A stretch of DNA of 64,000 nt from positions 310,001-374,000 of the forward strand of contig NZ_RJKS01000003.1 of the NCBI RefSeq assembly GCF_003762905.1, in the 5' to 3' direction. The translations under genes were made by a program, and so were the position numbers. Below, piece after piece: positions 41,209 to 48,634 of the stretch (positions are counted from its first letter, which is position 1; each line of letters begins with the position of its first letter). The notes under the pieces were generated by a model that had not been told where the DNA came from, ran no database searches, and saw nothing but the letters and a program-made list of their open reading frames with translations. The stretch comes from Curtobacterium sp. ZW137. Its GTDB lineage: Bacteria; Actinomycetota; Actinomycetes; Actinomycetales; Microbacteriaceae.

Positions 41209-42077
41209 TACCGCAAGGGGTCACCGTGGTCGAACGCTGCGAGGGCATCGGCCAGCATCCGGTGCCCCTGGTCCTCGAACCGCTCGTCGCCGACCGCGTA
41301 CGCCCACACCGCGGTGCCGACGGCTTCGCGGAGCTGGAGCCAGCGCCAGGCCTCCGGGTCACGTGGGTCGTCACCGTAGCCGTCGAAGAAGGCCCGTTCG
41401 AGCGCCGGCTCGTGCTGCCAGTGCAGGACGGCGAGCCGTGTCAGGTCGAGGGCTCTCGGGCGCAGGGCGAAGCGCCCGAAGTCGATCATCCGCAGGCGGC
41501 CGTCGTCGACGATCCAGTTCCGGGGATGCCAGTCGCCGTGCGTCGGTACGAGGGTGACCGGGCCGGCGTCGAACGACTCCAGGTGGGCTCGCGCCCGCGC
41601 GGCGATGTCGTCCGGGATCCGGTGCTCCGACGCCAGCGCGTCCAGGGCCTTGCGGGACTCGCGGACCAGGAAGTCGTCGGACGGGGCCGCGTGCTGGTCG
41701 TGGAACCGGCGGAGGAGCGCGCCGGCCTGGCGGTGCACCTCCGGCGACGTCTCGTCGGGGCTCCCGAGGGCGAGGTGGCCGGGGACCCGGTCCAGCACGA
41801 GGACGCGGCGTTCCTCGTCGGCTGCCACGAGTGCCGCGGTGTCGCCGGTGCGCACGAAGGGGGCGGTCCACCGGCGGTGCGCGAGGAGCTCCCTCGGGAA
41901 GTGGGTGTTCTCCGGGCCGGCGGCCTTCACCGTGTACTCACCCGCTGTTCCCGCGACGTGCAGGACGACCGTGTCGAGGAGTCCCCACGAGTCGTTCGCC
42001 AGCACCCGTGCCCCTGGCACCGAGGCGCGGACGACCTCGACCTGCTCGTCGCTGAGACCTGTGCTCCCCCACCGCAT
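41208..42077 (-). CDS. Aminoglycoside phosphotransferase (APH)-family kinase
   Basis: A 289-residue small-molecule kinase-like protein. The catalytic loop is THGDWHPRNWIVDD near residue 178 and the metal-binding IDFGRF follows near 195. The N-terminal lobe is short. The APH family includes antibiotic, choline, homoserine and sugar kinases; the substrate cannot be told. It lies 26 bp upstream of aguB on the same strand and may be cotranscribed with it. Confidence 0.82.
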   Translation of the reverse strand: MRWGSTGLSDEQVEVVRASVPGARVLANDSWGLLDTVVLHVAGTAGEYTVKAAGPENTHFPRELLAHRRWTAPFVRTGDTAALVAADEERRVLVLDRVPGHLALGSPDETSPEVHRQAGALLRRFHDQHAAPSDDFLVRESRKALDALASEHRIPDDIAARARAHLESFDAGPVTLVPTHGDWHPRNWIVDDGRLRMIDFGRFALRPRALDLTRLAVLHWQHEPALERAFFDGYGDDPRDPEAWRWLQLREAVGTAVWAYAVGDERFEDQGHRMLADALAAFDHGDPLR

Positions 42078-42111
42078 CCCGAAAACCTACTCGCCTGCCC
42101 AACCGCGCCGA

Positions 42112-42216
42112 TTGACGGGCCCCTGGTGTGCCGTATCGTTTTCCGCAAGAGCGTCGGGCTTGGACCGACGTGCATACCCCGGGAACCCCTCGCGCTGCGA
42201 GGGGTTCCTTGTTTCT
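42112..42216 (+). ncRNA. Candidate small RNA or terminator-leader upstream of the SDR gene
   Basis: A promoter-like pair TTGACG (42112-42117) and TATCGT (42134-42139), 16 bp apart, is followed by a 6-bp hairpin (CGTCGG/CCGACG, 42152-42170) and a perfect 12-bp terminator stem (GGAACCCCTCGC, loop GCT, 42182-42208) with tail TTGTTTCT. No gene precedes it on this strand. The product would be an RNA of about 70 nt, either free or the attenuator of the SDR gene 118 bp downstream. No known RNA family was recognised. Confidence 0.55.
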
Positions 42217-42333
42217 GCGAGGCGCCCCGCATCGAAGCCGGAAGTGTCCGAAGGGCGCAGCCGTCACCCGGGCGTCCAGGTCGCACCGACCGGGGCGGCG
42301 TTGCCTGGTCGGCGTCAGATCTCAGGAGGACAC

Positions 42334-43152
42334 ATGAGCAAGACCTGGTTCATCACCGGCGCATCGAAGGGCTTCGGCCGCGAGTGGGCGGAGGCCGCCC
42401 TGGAACGCGGGGACTCCGTCGCCGGCACCGCCCGGAACACCGACGACGTGCAGGCCCTCGTCGAGCAGTACCCGGACACGTTCCTCGGACTCCAGCTCGA
42501 CGTCACGGACCGTGCCGCCGACTTCGCCGCGGTGCAGCGGGCAGCTGAGCACTTCGGCTCGCTCGACGTCGTCGTCAACAACGCCGGCTACGGCCACTTC
42601 GGCATGATCGAGGAGCTCACCGAGGACGAGGTCCGCGGCCAGCTCGAGACGAACCTGTTCGGTGCGCTCTGGGTCACCCAGGCGGCGCTGCCGATCATGC
42701 GTGCCCAGGGCTCCGGGCACGTCATCCAGGTGTCGAGCATCGGCGGGATCAGTGCGTTCCCGACGGTCGGCGCCTACCACGCGTCGAAGTGGGCGCTCGA
42801 GGGCTTCTCGCAGTCGCTCTCGCAGGAGGTCGCCGGCTTCGGCATCTCGGTGACGCTGGTCGAGCCCGGCGGGTTCTCGACCGACTGGTCCGGCCCGTCG
42901 TCGAAGAAGAGCGAGGAGAACCCCGCCTACGCAGTGGTGCGGGAGGCCGCGTCGAAGCGTCCGTCGGCGGCGGACCCCGGCAAGCCCGAGGCCACCCGCT
43001 CCGCGATCCTCAAGGTCGTCGACGCCGAGCAGCCCCCGCTCCGGGTGTTCTTCGGCAAGGCGCCGCTCGGCATCGCCGAGAAGGACTACGAATCGCGTCT
43101 GGCGACGTGGCGCGAGTGGCAGCCGGTGTCGGAGGAGGCGCACGGCGCCTGA
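42334..43152 (+). CDS. Short-chain dehydrogenase/reductase
   Basis: A 272-residue SDR. The TGASKGFGREWAEAAL motif binds the cofactor at residues 8-23, NNAGYGHFG is near 83, and the active-site Tyr-Lys is YHASKWALEGFSQSL near 150. The long C-terminal part ending in FFGKAPLGIAEKDYESRLATW is typical of the subgroup that includes retinol/ketosteroid-like reductases of actinobacteria. CAGGAGGA gives a strong ribosome site. The substrate is unknown. Confidence 0.9.
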   Translation: MSKTWFITGASKGFGREWAEAALERGDSVAGTARNTDDVQALVEQYPDTFLGLQLDVTDRAADFAAVQRAAEHFGSLDVVVNNAGYGHFGMIEELTEDEVRGQLETNLFGALWVTQAALPIMRAQGSGHVIQVSSIGGISAFPTVGAYHASKWALEGFSQSLSQEVAGFGISVTLVEPGGFSTDWSGPSSKKSEENPAYAVVREAASKRPSAADPGKPEATRSAILKVVDAEQPPLRVFFGKAPLGIAEKDYESRLATWREWQPVSEEAHGA

Positions 43153-43161
43153 CCTCGACGG

Positions 43162-43815
43162 TCAGGCGATGATGTTGACCGCGCGCGAGATGACCAGCGC
43201 CATCAGGATGAACCCGCCGACCGACTGGTAGGCCATGATCATCTTCGCGCGGACGGTCATCGGCATCGTGTCGGTCGGGCTGAACGCCACCATGTTGGTG
43301 AGCCCCACGTAGAGGTAGTCCAGGTACACCGGACGCCACGACGCCGTGCGCTCGTCGGTCTCCTGGGGGAACTGGAAGTCCGCCTCGTCCGACTTCCAGA
43401 GCCCGGGACGCCGCCGGGCCACGGGGCCGCCGCGGTCGAGCTCCCAGTAGACGAGCCCGAAGGCGATGATGCTGCTGACCCACACCTGCAGCGCGGTCAG
43501 GAGCACGGCGCCGCCGTCCGCGTGCCCGTTGAGGAGCACCATGACGGTGCGGATCACGGTGAGCTGGTTCGCGACGGTGAGCATGATCGCGAGGCCGAAC
43601 GAGAGCCACCGTGACCAGGTCGTCTCGCGCGACAACCGCCGCGGGTTGAACACGATCAGCGGCACGAGGAGCAGGACGCCGAGCAGCGGGACGACCCACG
43701 ACGGGAAGAACAGCACCTGGCTCGGCAGGAACAGGGCGAGCGCGAGGTTGACCAGGATCGCGGCGGCCACCGGGAAGCGGTGTTCGTGCTGGTGTCTGAC
43801 CTTCGTCGGGCTCAC
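43162..43815 (-). CDS. Integral membrane protein of unknown function
   Basis: A 217-residue protein with about six hydrophobic segments, starting at a GTG (VSPTKVRHQHEHRFP) that overlaps the amine-oxidase stop. The best-preserved looking region is YLDYLYVGLTNMVAFSPTDTMPMTVRAKMIM near the end, which resembles the pore region of DUF1345/ion-channel-like proteins. It is the last gene of the Lrp-led operon, so it may serve polyamine transport or excretion, but this is only positional. Confidence 0.7.
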   Translation of the reverse strand: MSPTKVRHQHEHRFPVAAAILVNLALALFLPSQVLFFPSWVVPLLGVLLLVPLIVFNPRRLSRETTWSRWLSFGLAIMLTVANQLTVIRTVMVLLNGHADGGAVLLTALQVWVSSIIAFGLVYWELDRGGPVARRRPGLWKSDEADFQFPQETDERTASWRPVYLDYLYVGLTNMVAFSPTDTMPMTVRAKMIMAYQSVGGFILMALVISRAVNIIA

Positions 43816-45131
43816 GCGCCGAGTGTAGATGCCAGTTCCGCCGGCGTGACCTGCCTGCCGAGGATCCGCGACGCCGCACGGAGCCCCGAGTTCAGCGCCC
43901 CGTGCACCGTCGCGGGGTCGTCGCCCCACGTGGCCTCGCCGGCGAGCTGCACGCGCCCGGACGGTGTCCCGAGCAGGTCGTGGTCGTCGGTCGACGCGCC
44001 GACGTGCAGGTACGAGTACGCGCCGCGTGCGAAGGGGTCGGCGGCCCAGCGGGTGATGCGGAACGCCGTCGGGTCGGGGACGGCATCGCCGAACATGCGG
44101 CGGAGCGCGGTGACGCCCTCGGCCACGATCTCGTCGTCCGTCAGGGTCTCGATCCGCCGTGCGCCGGCACCGCCGAGCAGCGCAGCGAGCACGGGCTCCC
44201 CGGTCACCCGGGACATGTCGTACCAGGAGTGCCAGTCGACCCCGGCGGACCCCTGCTGCCGGATCACCCACGTGTCCCAGAACTGCTCGGGGAACCGCAG
44301 GAACACCTTGTCGTAGACGCCCATGCCGAGTCGGTCGAGCGCTCCGGCGGCCGGACCGGCCAACGGCGGGTCGAACACGACGTCACCGGCCCTGAGCACG
44401 CCGAGCGGCACGGTCACGACGACCTCGGCGGCGCAGAACTCCGAACCGTCGGTCGTGGTCACCTTGACCCGCTCGTCGTTCTGGTGGACCACGGCGACGA
44501 CGGCGTCGGTGCGCACGTCGAGCCCGCCGGCCAATGCCGCGGCGTACTGCCCGTACCCGCCGGGGAAGACGACCTCGTCGCCGGGGACGTGCTCCTCCTC
44601 GAGCCCGTGGGCGTCGAGGTCGGTGACGGGGGCGCCGCAGAGGTCCTCGGACCGGTGGGCCATGTACTCCTGCACGCGCAGGGCGCGCGCGCCGGACCAG
44701 CCGAGCGACGCCAGCACGGTCGCGACGGCCTCGGCGTACGTGGTCCCCGGGGCGGCGTCCGCCACGATGGACTCCAGCAGCCCGTCGACGGTGTGCAGAT
44801 CGGCCACGAACGCACCCGGGTCGGCCACCGGCGCTCCGGACGGGTCGTGCCAGGCGATCGGCCGCCCGTCGAACTGGAAGCTGCCGACGGTGAACTCGAC
44901 GGTGTCGATCCCGAACGCGGACGCCAGGGACCACAGCGGGTTGCCGTCGATGCCGTGGATCCACGAGGCGCCGAGGTCGACGGGCACGCCGAGCGCGGGG
45001 TCCGTCCAGGTGCGACCACCGATGCGGTCTCGGGCCTCGAGCACGACGACGTCGCGGCCGGCGAGGGCCAGGGCACGCGCGGCGGCCAGCCCGGCGACGC
45101 CGGCTCCGACGACGATCACGTCGACGCCCAT
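43812..45131 (-). CDS. Flavin monoamine/polyamine oxidase-like protein
   Basis: A 439-residue FAD amine oxidase. FAD motifs are VDVIVVGAGVAGLAAARAL at the start and EARDRIGGRTW; near the C-terminus VQLAGEATWGDDPATVHGAL contacts the flavin. DLGASWIHGIDGNPLW is typical of the polyamine-oxidase/LSD1-like branch, unlike the putrescine oxidase at 31465. The start is the seventh ATG of a 17-bp repeat array (MGVDVIVV); one codon pair upstream another ATG exists (MLMG). The substrate is possibly spermidine or acetylated polyamine. Confidence 0.88.
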   Translation of the reverse strand: MGVDVIVVGAGVAGLAAARALALAGRDVVVLEARDRIGGRTWTDPALGVPVDLGASWIHGIDGNPLWSLASAFGIDTVEFTVGSFQFDGRPIAWHDPSGAPVADPGAFVADLHTVDGLLESIVADAAPGTTYAEAVATVLASLGWSGARALRVQEYMAHRSEDLCGAPVTDLDAHGLEEEHVPGDEVVFPGGYGQYAAALAGGLDVRTDAVVAVVHQNDERVKVTTTDGSEFCAAEVVVTVPLGVLRAGDVVFDPPLAGPAAGALDRLGMGVYDKVFLRFPEQFWDTWVIRQQGSAGVDWHSWYDMSRVTGEPVLAALLGGAGARRIETLTDDEIVAEGVTALRRMFGDAVPDPTAFRITRWAADPFARGAYSYLHVGASTDDHDLLGTPSGRVQLAGEATWGDDPATVHGALNSGLRAASRILGRQVTPAELASTLGA

Positions 45132-45235
45132 CAGCACAGCCCGCCCATCAGCACAGCCCGCCCATCAGCACAGCCCGCCCATCAGTACAGCCCGCCCATC
45201 AGCACAGCCCGCCCATCAGTACAGCCCACCCATCA
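45131..45235 (-). repeat. 17-bp tandem repeat forming a chain of six minicistrons
   Basis: Six 17-bp units plus a partial one lie between the DAO-type oxidase stop and the amine-oxidase start. On the minus strand ATGs occur at 45233, 45216, 45199, 45182, 45165, 45148 and 45131. Each of the first six opens a frame Met-Gly-Gly-Leu-(Tyr or Cys)-stop whose TGA overlaps the next ATG as TGATG. The first ATG likewise overlaps the upstream gene's stop, and the seventh is the amine-oxidase start. Units differ only in TGC/TAC and GGC/GGT. Ribosome relay is an inference. Confidence 0.9.
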
Positions 45236-46597
45236 GTGATCTCCGGTCAGTGGCGCCATCAGCCGGGCGGCGAGGCTCGCGCGCCCGGTCAGCCGTTCCT
45301 CGCGGTCGGCGAGGTCGGTGGCGACGAGTCCGGCGTTCGCCCCGAGGAACCGCAGCGGCTCCGGCTCCCAGTCGGGGGAGCGGTGCCCCACCCACGGCAG
45401 CGCGGTCAGCGGCGTCGAGACGCCCCGCACGAGGTCGGCGAGCGTCCGTCCGGCCAGGTTCGTCGTCGAGAGGCCGTCCCCGACGTACCCGCCGGCCGAG
45501 CCGACGGATCCGTCCCAGGTCACCGAGGCGCACCAGTCGCGCGGCACCCCGAGCGGCCCGCCCCAGGTGTGCGTGATCGGAGCGTCCGCCACCACCGGGA
45601 AGAGCTCGACGAGCGACCGGCGGAGGTGCTGGAAGACCCGGGGGACCCGGTCGTACCCGGGGGTGATCGAGGACCCCCAGTGGTACCGGGCGCCCCGCCC
45701 GCCGAACGCGAGCCGGTCGTCCGCGGTCCGCTGCCCGTAGACGAGCAGGTGCCGGTAGTCGGAGAAGGTCTGTCCGTGTTCGAGGCCGATGCGCTCCCAC
45801 GCGGACGCCGGCAGCGGCGCGGTCGCGATCATCAGCGAGTACAGCGGCAGGATCCGCCGCTTCGTCTGCTCCAGCGACGCGCCGTACCCCTCGGTGGCGA
45901 CGACGACCGCGCCGGCCGAGACGGTCCCGCGGGTGGTGACCACACGCCCTGGAGCCCACGACACGGCGGGCGTGTGCTCCGCGATGACGACGCCACGGGC
46001 CTCCAGTGCGGCTGCGAGCCCACGGACCAACGCGGCCGGCTGCACCCGCGCGCAGTCCGGGGTCCACGCCACACCGAGGGTGTCCGTCGCGTCACCGCGA
46101 CGGCCGTCCCGGTACGTCATGTCGTCGCCCCAGTCGGACGACGACGCGACCTCCGCGCGGGCCGCGCGGTCCTGGACCTCGGAACGTGCGTAGAGGACGG
46201 TGCCGCCCTTGACGTAGTCGCAGTCGATGTCGGCCTCGGCCGCTGCGCGACCGACCTCGTCGACGGTGTCGCGCATGGCCGCGCGCATGGCGAGCGCGGC
46301 CTCGCGGCCGTCGTGCTGCGCGATGGACTCCGCGGACCGCGGGAAGAGCGCCGAGCACCAGCCGCCGTTCCGTCCGGAGGCGCCGAACCCGGCGATCTCG
46401 CGTTCGACGACGACGATCTGGAGGCTCGGATCACCCTGGTGCAGGTACCACGCGGTCCAGAGACCGGTGAGTCCGCCGCCGATGATGCAGACGTCCGCCG
46501 AGCGGTCGCCGTCGAGGGGCGGCCGGGGCGTCAGGTCGTCGCGGCCGGATGCCACGAGCTGGTCCAGCCAGAACGAGACGCCCCGGTAGCCCGTCAC
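45233..46597 (-). CDS. DAO-family FAD-dependent oxidoreductase (PuuB-like fold)
   Basis: A 454-residue D-amino-acid-oxidase-family protein starting with GTG. The FAD motif is VCIIGGGLTGLWTAWYL near residue 36, then EREIAGFGASGRNGGWCSALF, which is typical of the GlpO/PuuB/glycine-oxidase-like group. Near the C-terminus GSAGGYVGDGLSTTNLAGRTLADL fits the same group. E. coli PuuB oxidises gamma-glutamylputrescine, but no PuuA ligase is visible here, so the substrate is open. It lies 2 bp after the aminotransferase gene. Confidence 0.85.
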   Translation of the reverse strand: MTGYRGVSFWLDQLVASGRDDLTPRPPLDGDRSADVCIIGGGLTGLWTAWYLHQGDPSLQIVVVEREIAGFGASGRNGGWCSALFPRSAESIAQHDGREAALAMRAAMRDTVDEVGRAAAEADIDCDYVKGGTVLYARSEVQDRAARAEVASSSDWGDDMTYRDGRRGDATDTLGVAWTPDCARVQPAALVRGLAAALEARGVVIAEHTPAVSWAPGRVVTTRGTVSAGAVVVATEGYGASLEQTKRRILPLYSLMIATAPLPASAWERIGLEHGQTFSDYRHLLVYGQRTADDRLAFGGRGARYHWGSSITPGYDRVPRVFQHLRRSLVELFPVVADAPITHTWGGPLGVPRDWCASVTWDGSVGSAGGYVGDGLSTTNLAGRTLADLVRGVSTPLTALPWVGHRSPDWEPEPLRFLGANAGLVATDLADREERLTGRASLAARLMAPLTGDH

Positions 46598-46599
46598 GA

Positions 46600-48042
46600 T
46601 CAGATCTTCGAGGACGCCTCGGACAGCACGCTCCGCAGGATCGAGGTGATCTCGCGGAACTCGGGCTGCCCGATGGTGAGCGGCGGTGCGAGCTGCACGA
46701 CGGGGTCGCCGCGGTCGTCGGCGCGGCAGTACAGCCCCGCGTCGAAGAGCGCCTTGGACAGGAACCCGCGGAGCAGACGCTCGGACTCGTCGTCGTCGAA
46801 CGTCGTCTTCGTGGCCTTGTCCTTCACGAGCTCGATGCCGTAGAAGTACCCGGCACCGCGGACGTCACCGACGATCGGCAGGTCGAGCAGGGTGTCCAGC
46901 TCGGCCTTGAAGAGCGGGGCGTTCTGCTGCACGTTCGCGAGCAGTCCCTCTTCCTCGAAGATGTCGAGGTTCTCCATCGCGACCGCTGCGGAGACCGGGT
47001 GCCCGCCGAACGTGTACCCGTGGTAGAAGGTCGTGTCGCCCTTGGAGAACGGCTCGAACAGCTTGTCGCTGATGATCGTGGCGCCGATCGGGGAGTACCC
47101 GGAGGTCATCGCCTTGGCGCAGGTGATCATGTCCGGCACGAAGTCGTAGGTGTCGCAGGCGAACATCGTGCCGATGCGACCGAACGCGCAGATGACCTCG
47201 TCGGAGACCAGGAGCACGTCGTACTCGTCGCAGATCTCGCGGACCCGCTGGAAGTACCCGGGCGGCGGGGTGAAGCAACCGCCGGAGTTCTGCACCGGCT
47301 CGAGGAAGACGGCGGCGACGGTGTCGGGACCCTCGAACTCGATCATCTCGCGGATGCGCTCGGCGGCCCAGTAGCCGAACTCCTCTTCGCTCTGCCCGGC
47401 GAAGCCCATCTCGTCGGCGCGGTAGTAGTTCGTGTTCGGCACACGGAGGCCACCGGGCGTCAGCGGCTCGAACATCTGCTTCATCGCGGGGATGCCGGTG
47501 ATCGCGAGCGCTCCCTGCGGGGTGCCGTGGTACGCCACCGCACGCGAGATCACCTTGTGCTTCATCGGCTTGCCGCGGAGCTTCCAGTAGTACTTCGCGA
47601 GCTTGAAGGCGGTCTCGACCGCCTCACCACCACCGGTGGAGAAGAACACCTTGTTGAGGTCGCCGGGCGCCAGGTCGGCCAGGCGGTCGGCGAGCTCGAT
47701 CGCGGCGGGGTGCGCGTAGGACCAGATCGGGAAGAAGCTCAGCGTCTCGGCCTGCTTCGCCGCCATCTCGGCCAGGCGCTTCCGGCCGTGCCCGGCGGCG
47801 ACGACGAACAGGCCGGAGAGCCCGTCGATGTAGCCCTTGCCGTGGCTGTCGTAGACGTGGTGGCCCTCGCCGCGCACCATGATCGGCACGTCGGCACCGG
47901 CCTGGTTCGCACCGTGCCGGGCGAAGTGCATCCACAGGTGGTCGCGGGACTTCTGCTGCAGGGCTGCGTCGTCCACCGGGGCGAACGGGTCGTAGGAGCC
48001 GAGCCGCGTGGGCTGTTCGGTCTTCTGGTCGGAGATGGTCAT
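46600..48042 (-). CDS. Class III aminotransferase, putrescine (SpuC-like)
   Basis: A 480-residue PLP enzyme. VFFSTGGGEAVETAFKLAKYY, SRAVAYHGTPQGALAITG, LLVSDEVICAFGRIGTMF and MITCAKAMTSGYSPIGATII (with the PLP Lys) mark the fold. The pattern resembles the putrescine/polyamine:pyruvate aminotransferases (SpuC) and omega-amino-acid transaminases. In this context it would convert putrescine to 4-aminobutanal. The start ATG overlaps the Lrp stop, so it is second in the operon. Confidence 0.87.
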   Translation of the reverse strand: MTISDQKTEQPTRLGSYDPFAPVDDAALQQKSRDHLWMHFARHGANQAGADVPIMVRGEGHHVYDSHGKGYIDGLSGLFVVAAGHGRKRLAEMAAKQAETLSFFPIWSYAHPAAIELADRLADLAPGDLNKVFFSTGGGEAVETAFKLAKYYWKLRGKPMKHKVISRAVAYHGTPQGALAITGIPAMKQMFEPLTPGGLRVPNTNYYRADEMGFAGQSEEEFGYWAAERIREMIEFEGPDTVAAVFLEPVQNSGGCFTPPPGYFQRVREICDEYDVLLVSDEVICAFGRIGTMFACDTYDFVPDMITCAKAMTSGYSPIGATIISDKLFEPFSKGDTTFYHGYTFGGHPVSAAVAMENLDIFEEEGLLANVQQNAPLFKAELDTLLDLPIVGDVRGAGYFYGIELVKDKATKTTFDDDESERLLRGFLSKALFDAGLYCRADDRGDPVVQLAPPLTIGQPEFREITSILRSVLSEASSKI

Positions 48043-48521
48043 CGCGTTCCCCAGTCGTAGAGCTGTTTGCGGAGTTGCAGGTAGACGAAGGTCTCGGTGC
48101 CGGTCACACCCGGGATGGCCCGGATCGTGCCGTTGAGCAGTTCGATGAGGTCGTCGTCGTCTTCGCAGACGACCTCCACCATGAGGTCGAAGCTGCCGGC
48201 GGTCATCACGAGGTAGTCGACCGCCAGGAGCTTCTCGAGTTCGTCGGCGACCTTGCGGGTGTCGCCGCCCACGCGGATGCCGATCATCGCCTGCCGGTGG
48301 AACCCGAGCTGCATGGGGTCCGTGACCGCGACGATCTGCATGACGCCGGTCTCGGTGAGCTTCTGCACGCGCTGCCGGACCGCCGCCTCGCTGAGACCGA
48401 CCGCCTTGCCGATCTCGCCGTACGGACGGCGCCCGTCCGCCTGGAGCTGTTCGATGATGCGCTTGGAGATGTCGTCGATCGGTCCCGGACGTCGTGGTGC
48501 TGCCGCCATGCCGGACAGCAT
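48039..48521 (-). CDS. Lrp/AsnC-family transcriptional regulator
   Basis: A 160-residue regulator beginning MLSGMAAAPRRPGPIDDISKRI; a start four codons later is also possible. The helix-turn-helix is YGEIGKAVGLSEAAVRQRVQKL near residue 35, followed by the RAM ligand domain (AMIGIRVGGDTRKVADEL..., DLMVEVVCEDDDDLIELL). It leads the aminotransferase operon and is divergent from patD, with paired TTCCGTTGT motifs between, so it probably controls both. Confidence 0.92.
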   Translation of the reverse strand: MLSGMAAAPRRPGPIDDISKRIIEQLQADGRRPYGEIGKAVGLSEAAVRQRVQKLTETGVMQIVAVTDPMQLGFHRQAMIGIRVGGDTRKVADELEKLLAVDYLVMTAGSFDLMVEVVCEDDDDLIELLNGTIRAIPGVTGTETFVYLQLRKQLYDWGTR

Positions 48522-48550
48522 GGCAGCGCCGTCGTCGAGAAAGCAAGGGA

Positions 48551-48596
48551 TTCCGTTGTGAACAACGTGTTTCGCGACGATTTCCGTTGTTACAAG
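48551..48596. promoter_or_regulatory. Lrp-type operator pair between lrp and patD
   Basis: CGTTGT-GA-ACAACG (48554-48567) is a perfect palindrome. TTCCGTTGT occurs at 48551 and again at 48582, 31 bp apart (three helical turns), the second continuing as TTGTTACAA. The layout suits cooperative binding of an Lrp-family octamer, which is inferred. Confidence 0.65.
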
Positions 48597-48634
48597 TCTT
48601 CCGAACCATGGGAAAGCGTGCCAGTATCGCCGCC

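Noticed and set aside
45131-45235. 17-bp repeats as a CRISPR array
   Set aside because: The units are head-to-tail without spacers, and no cas genes are nearby.
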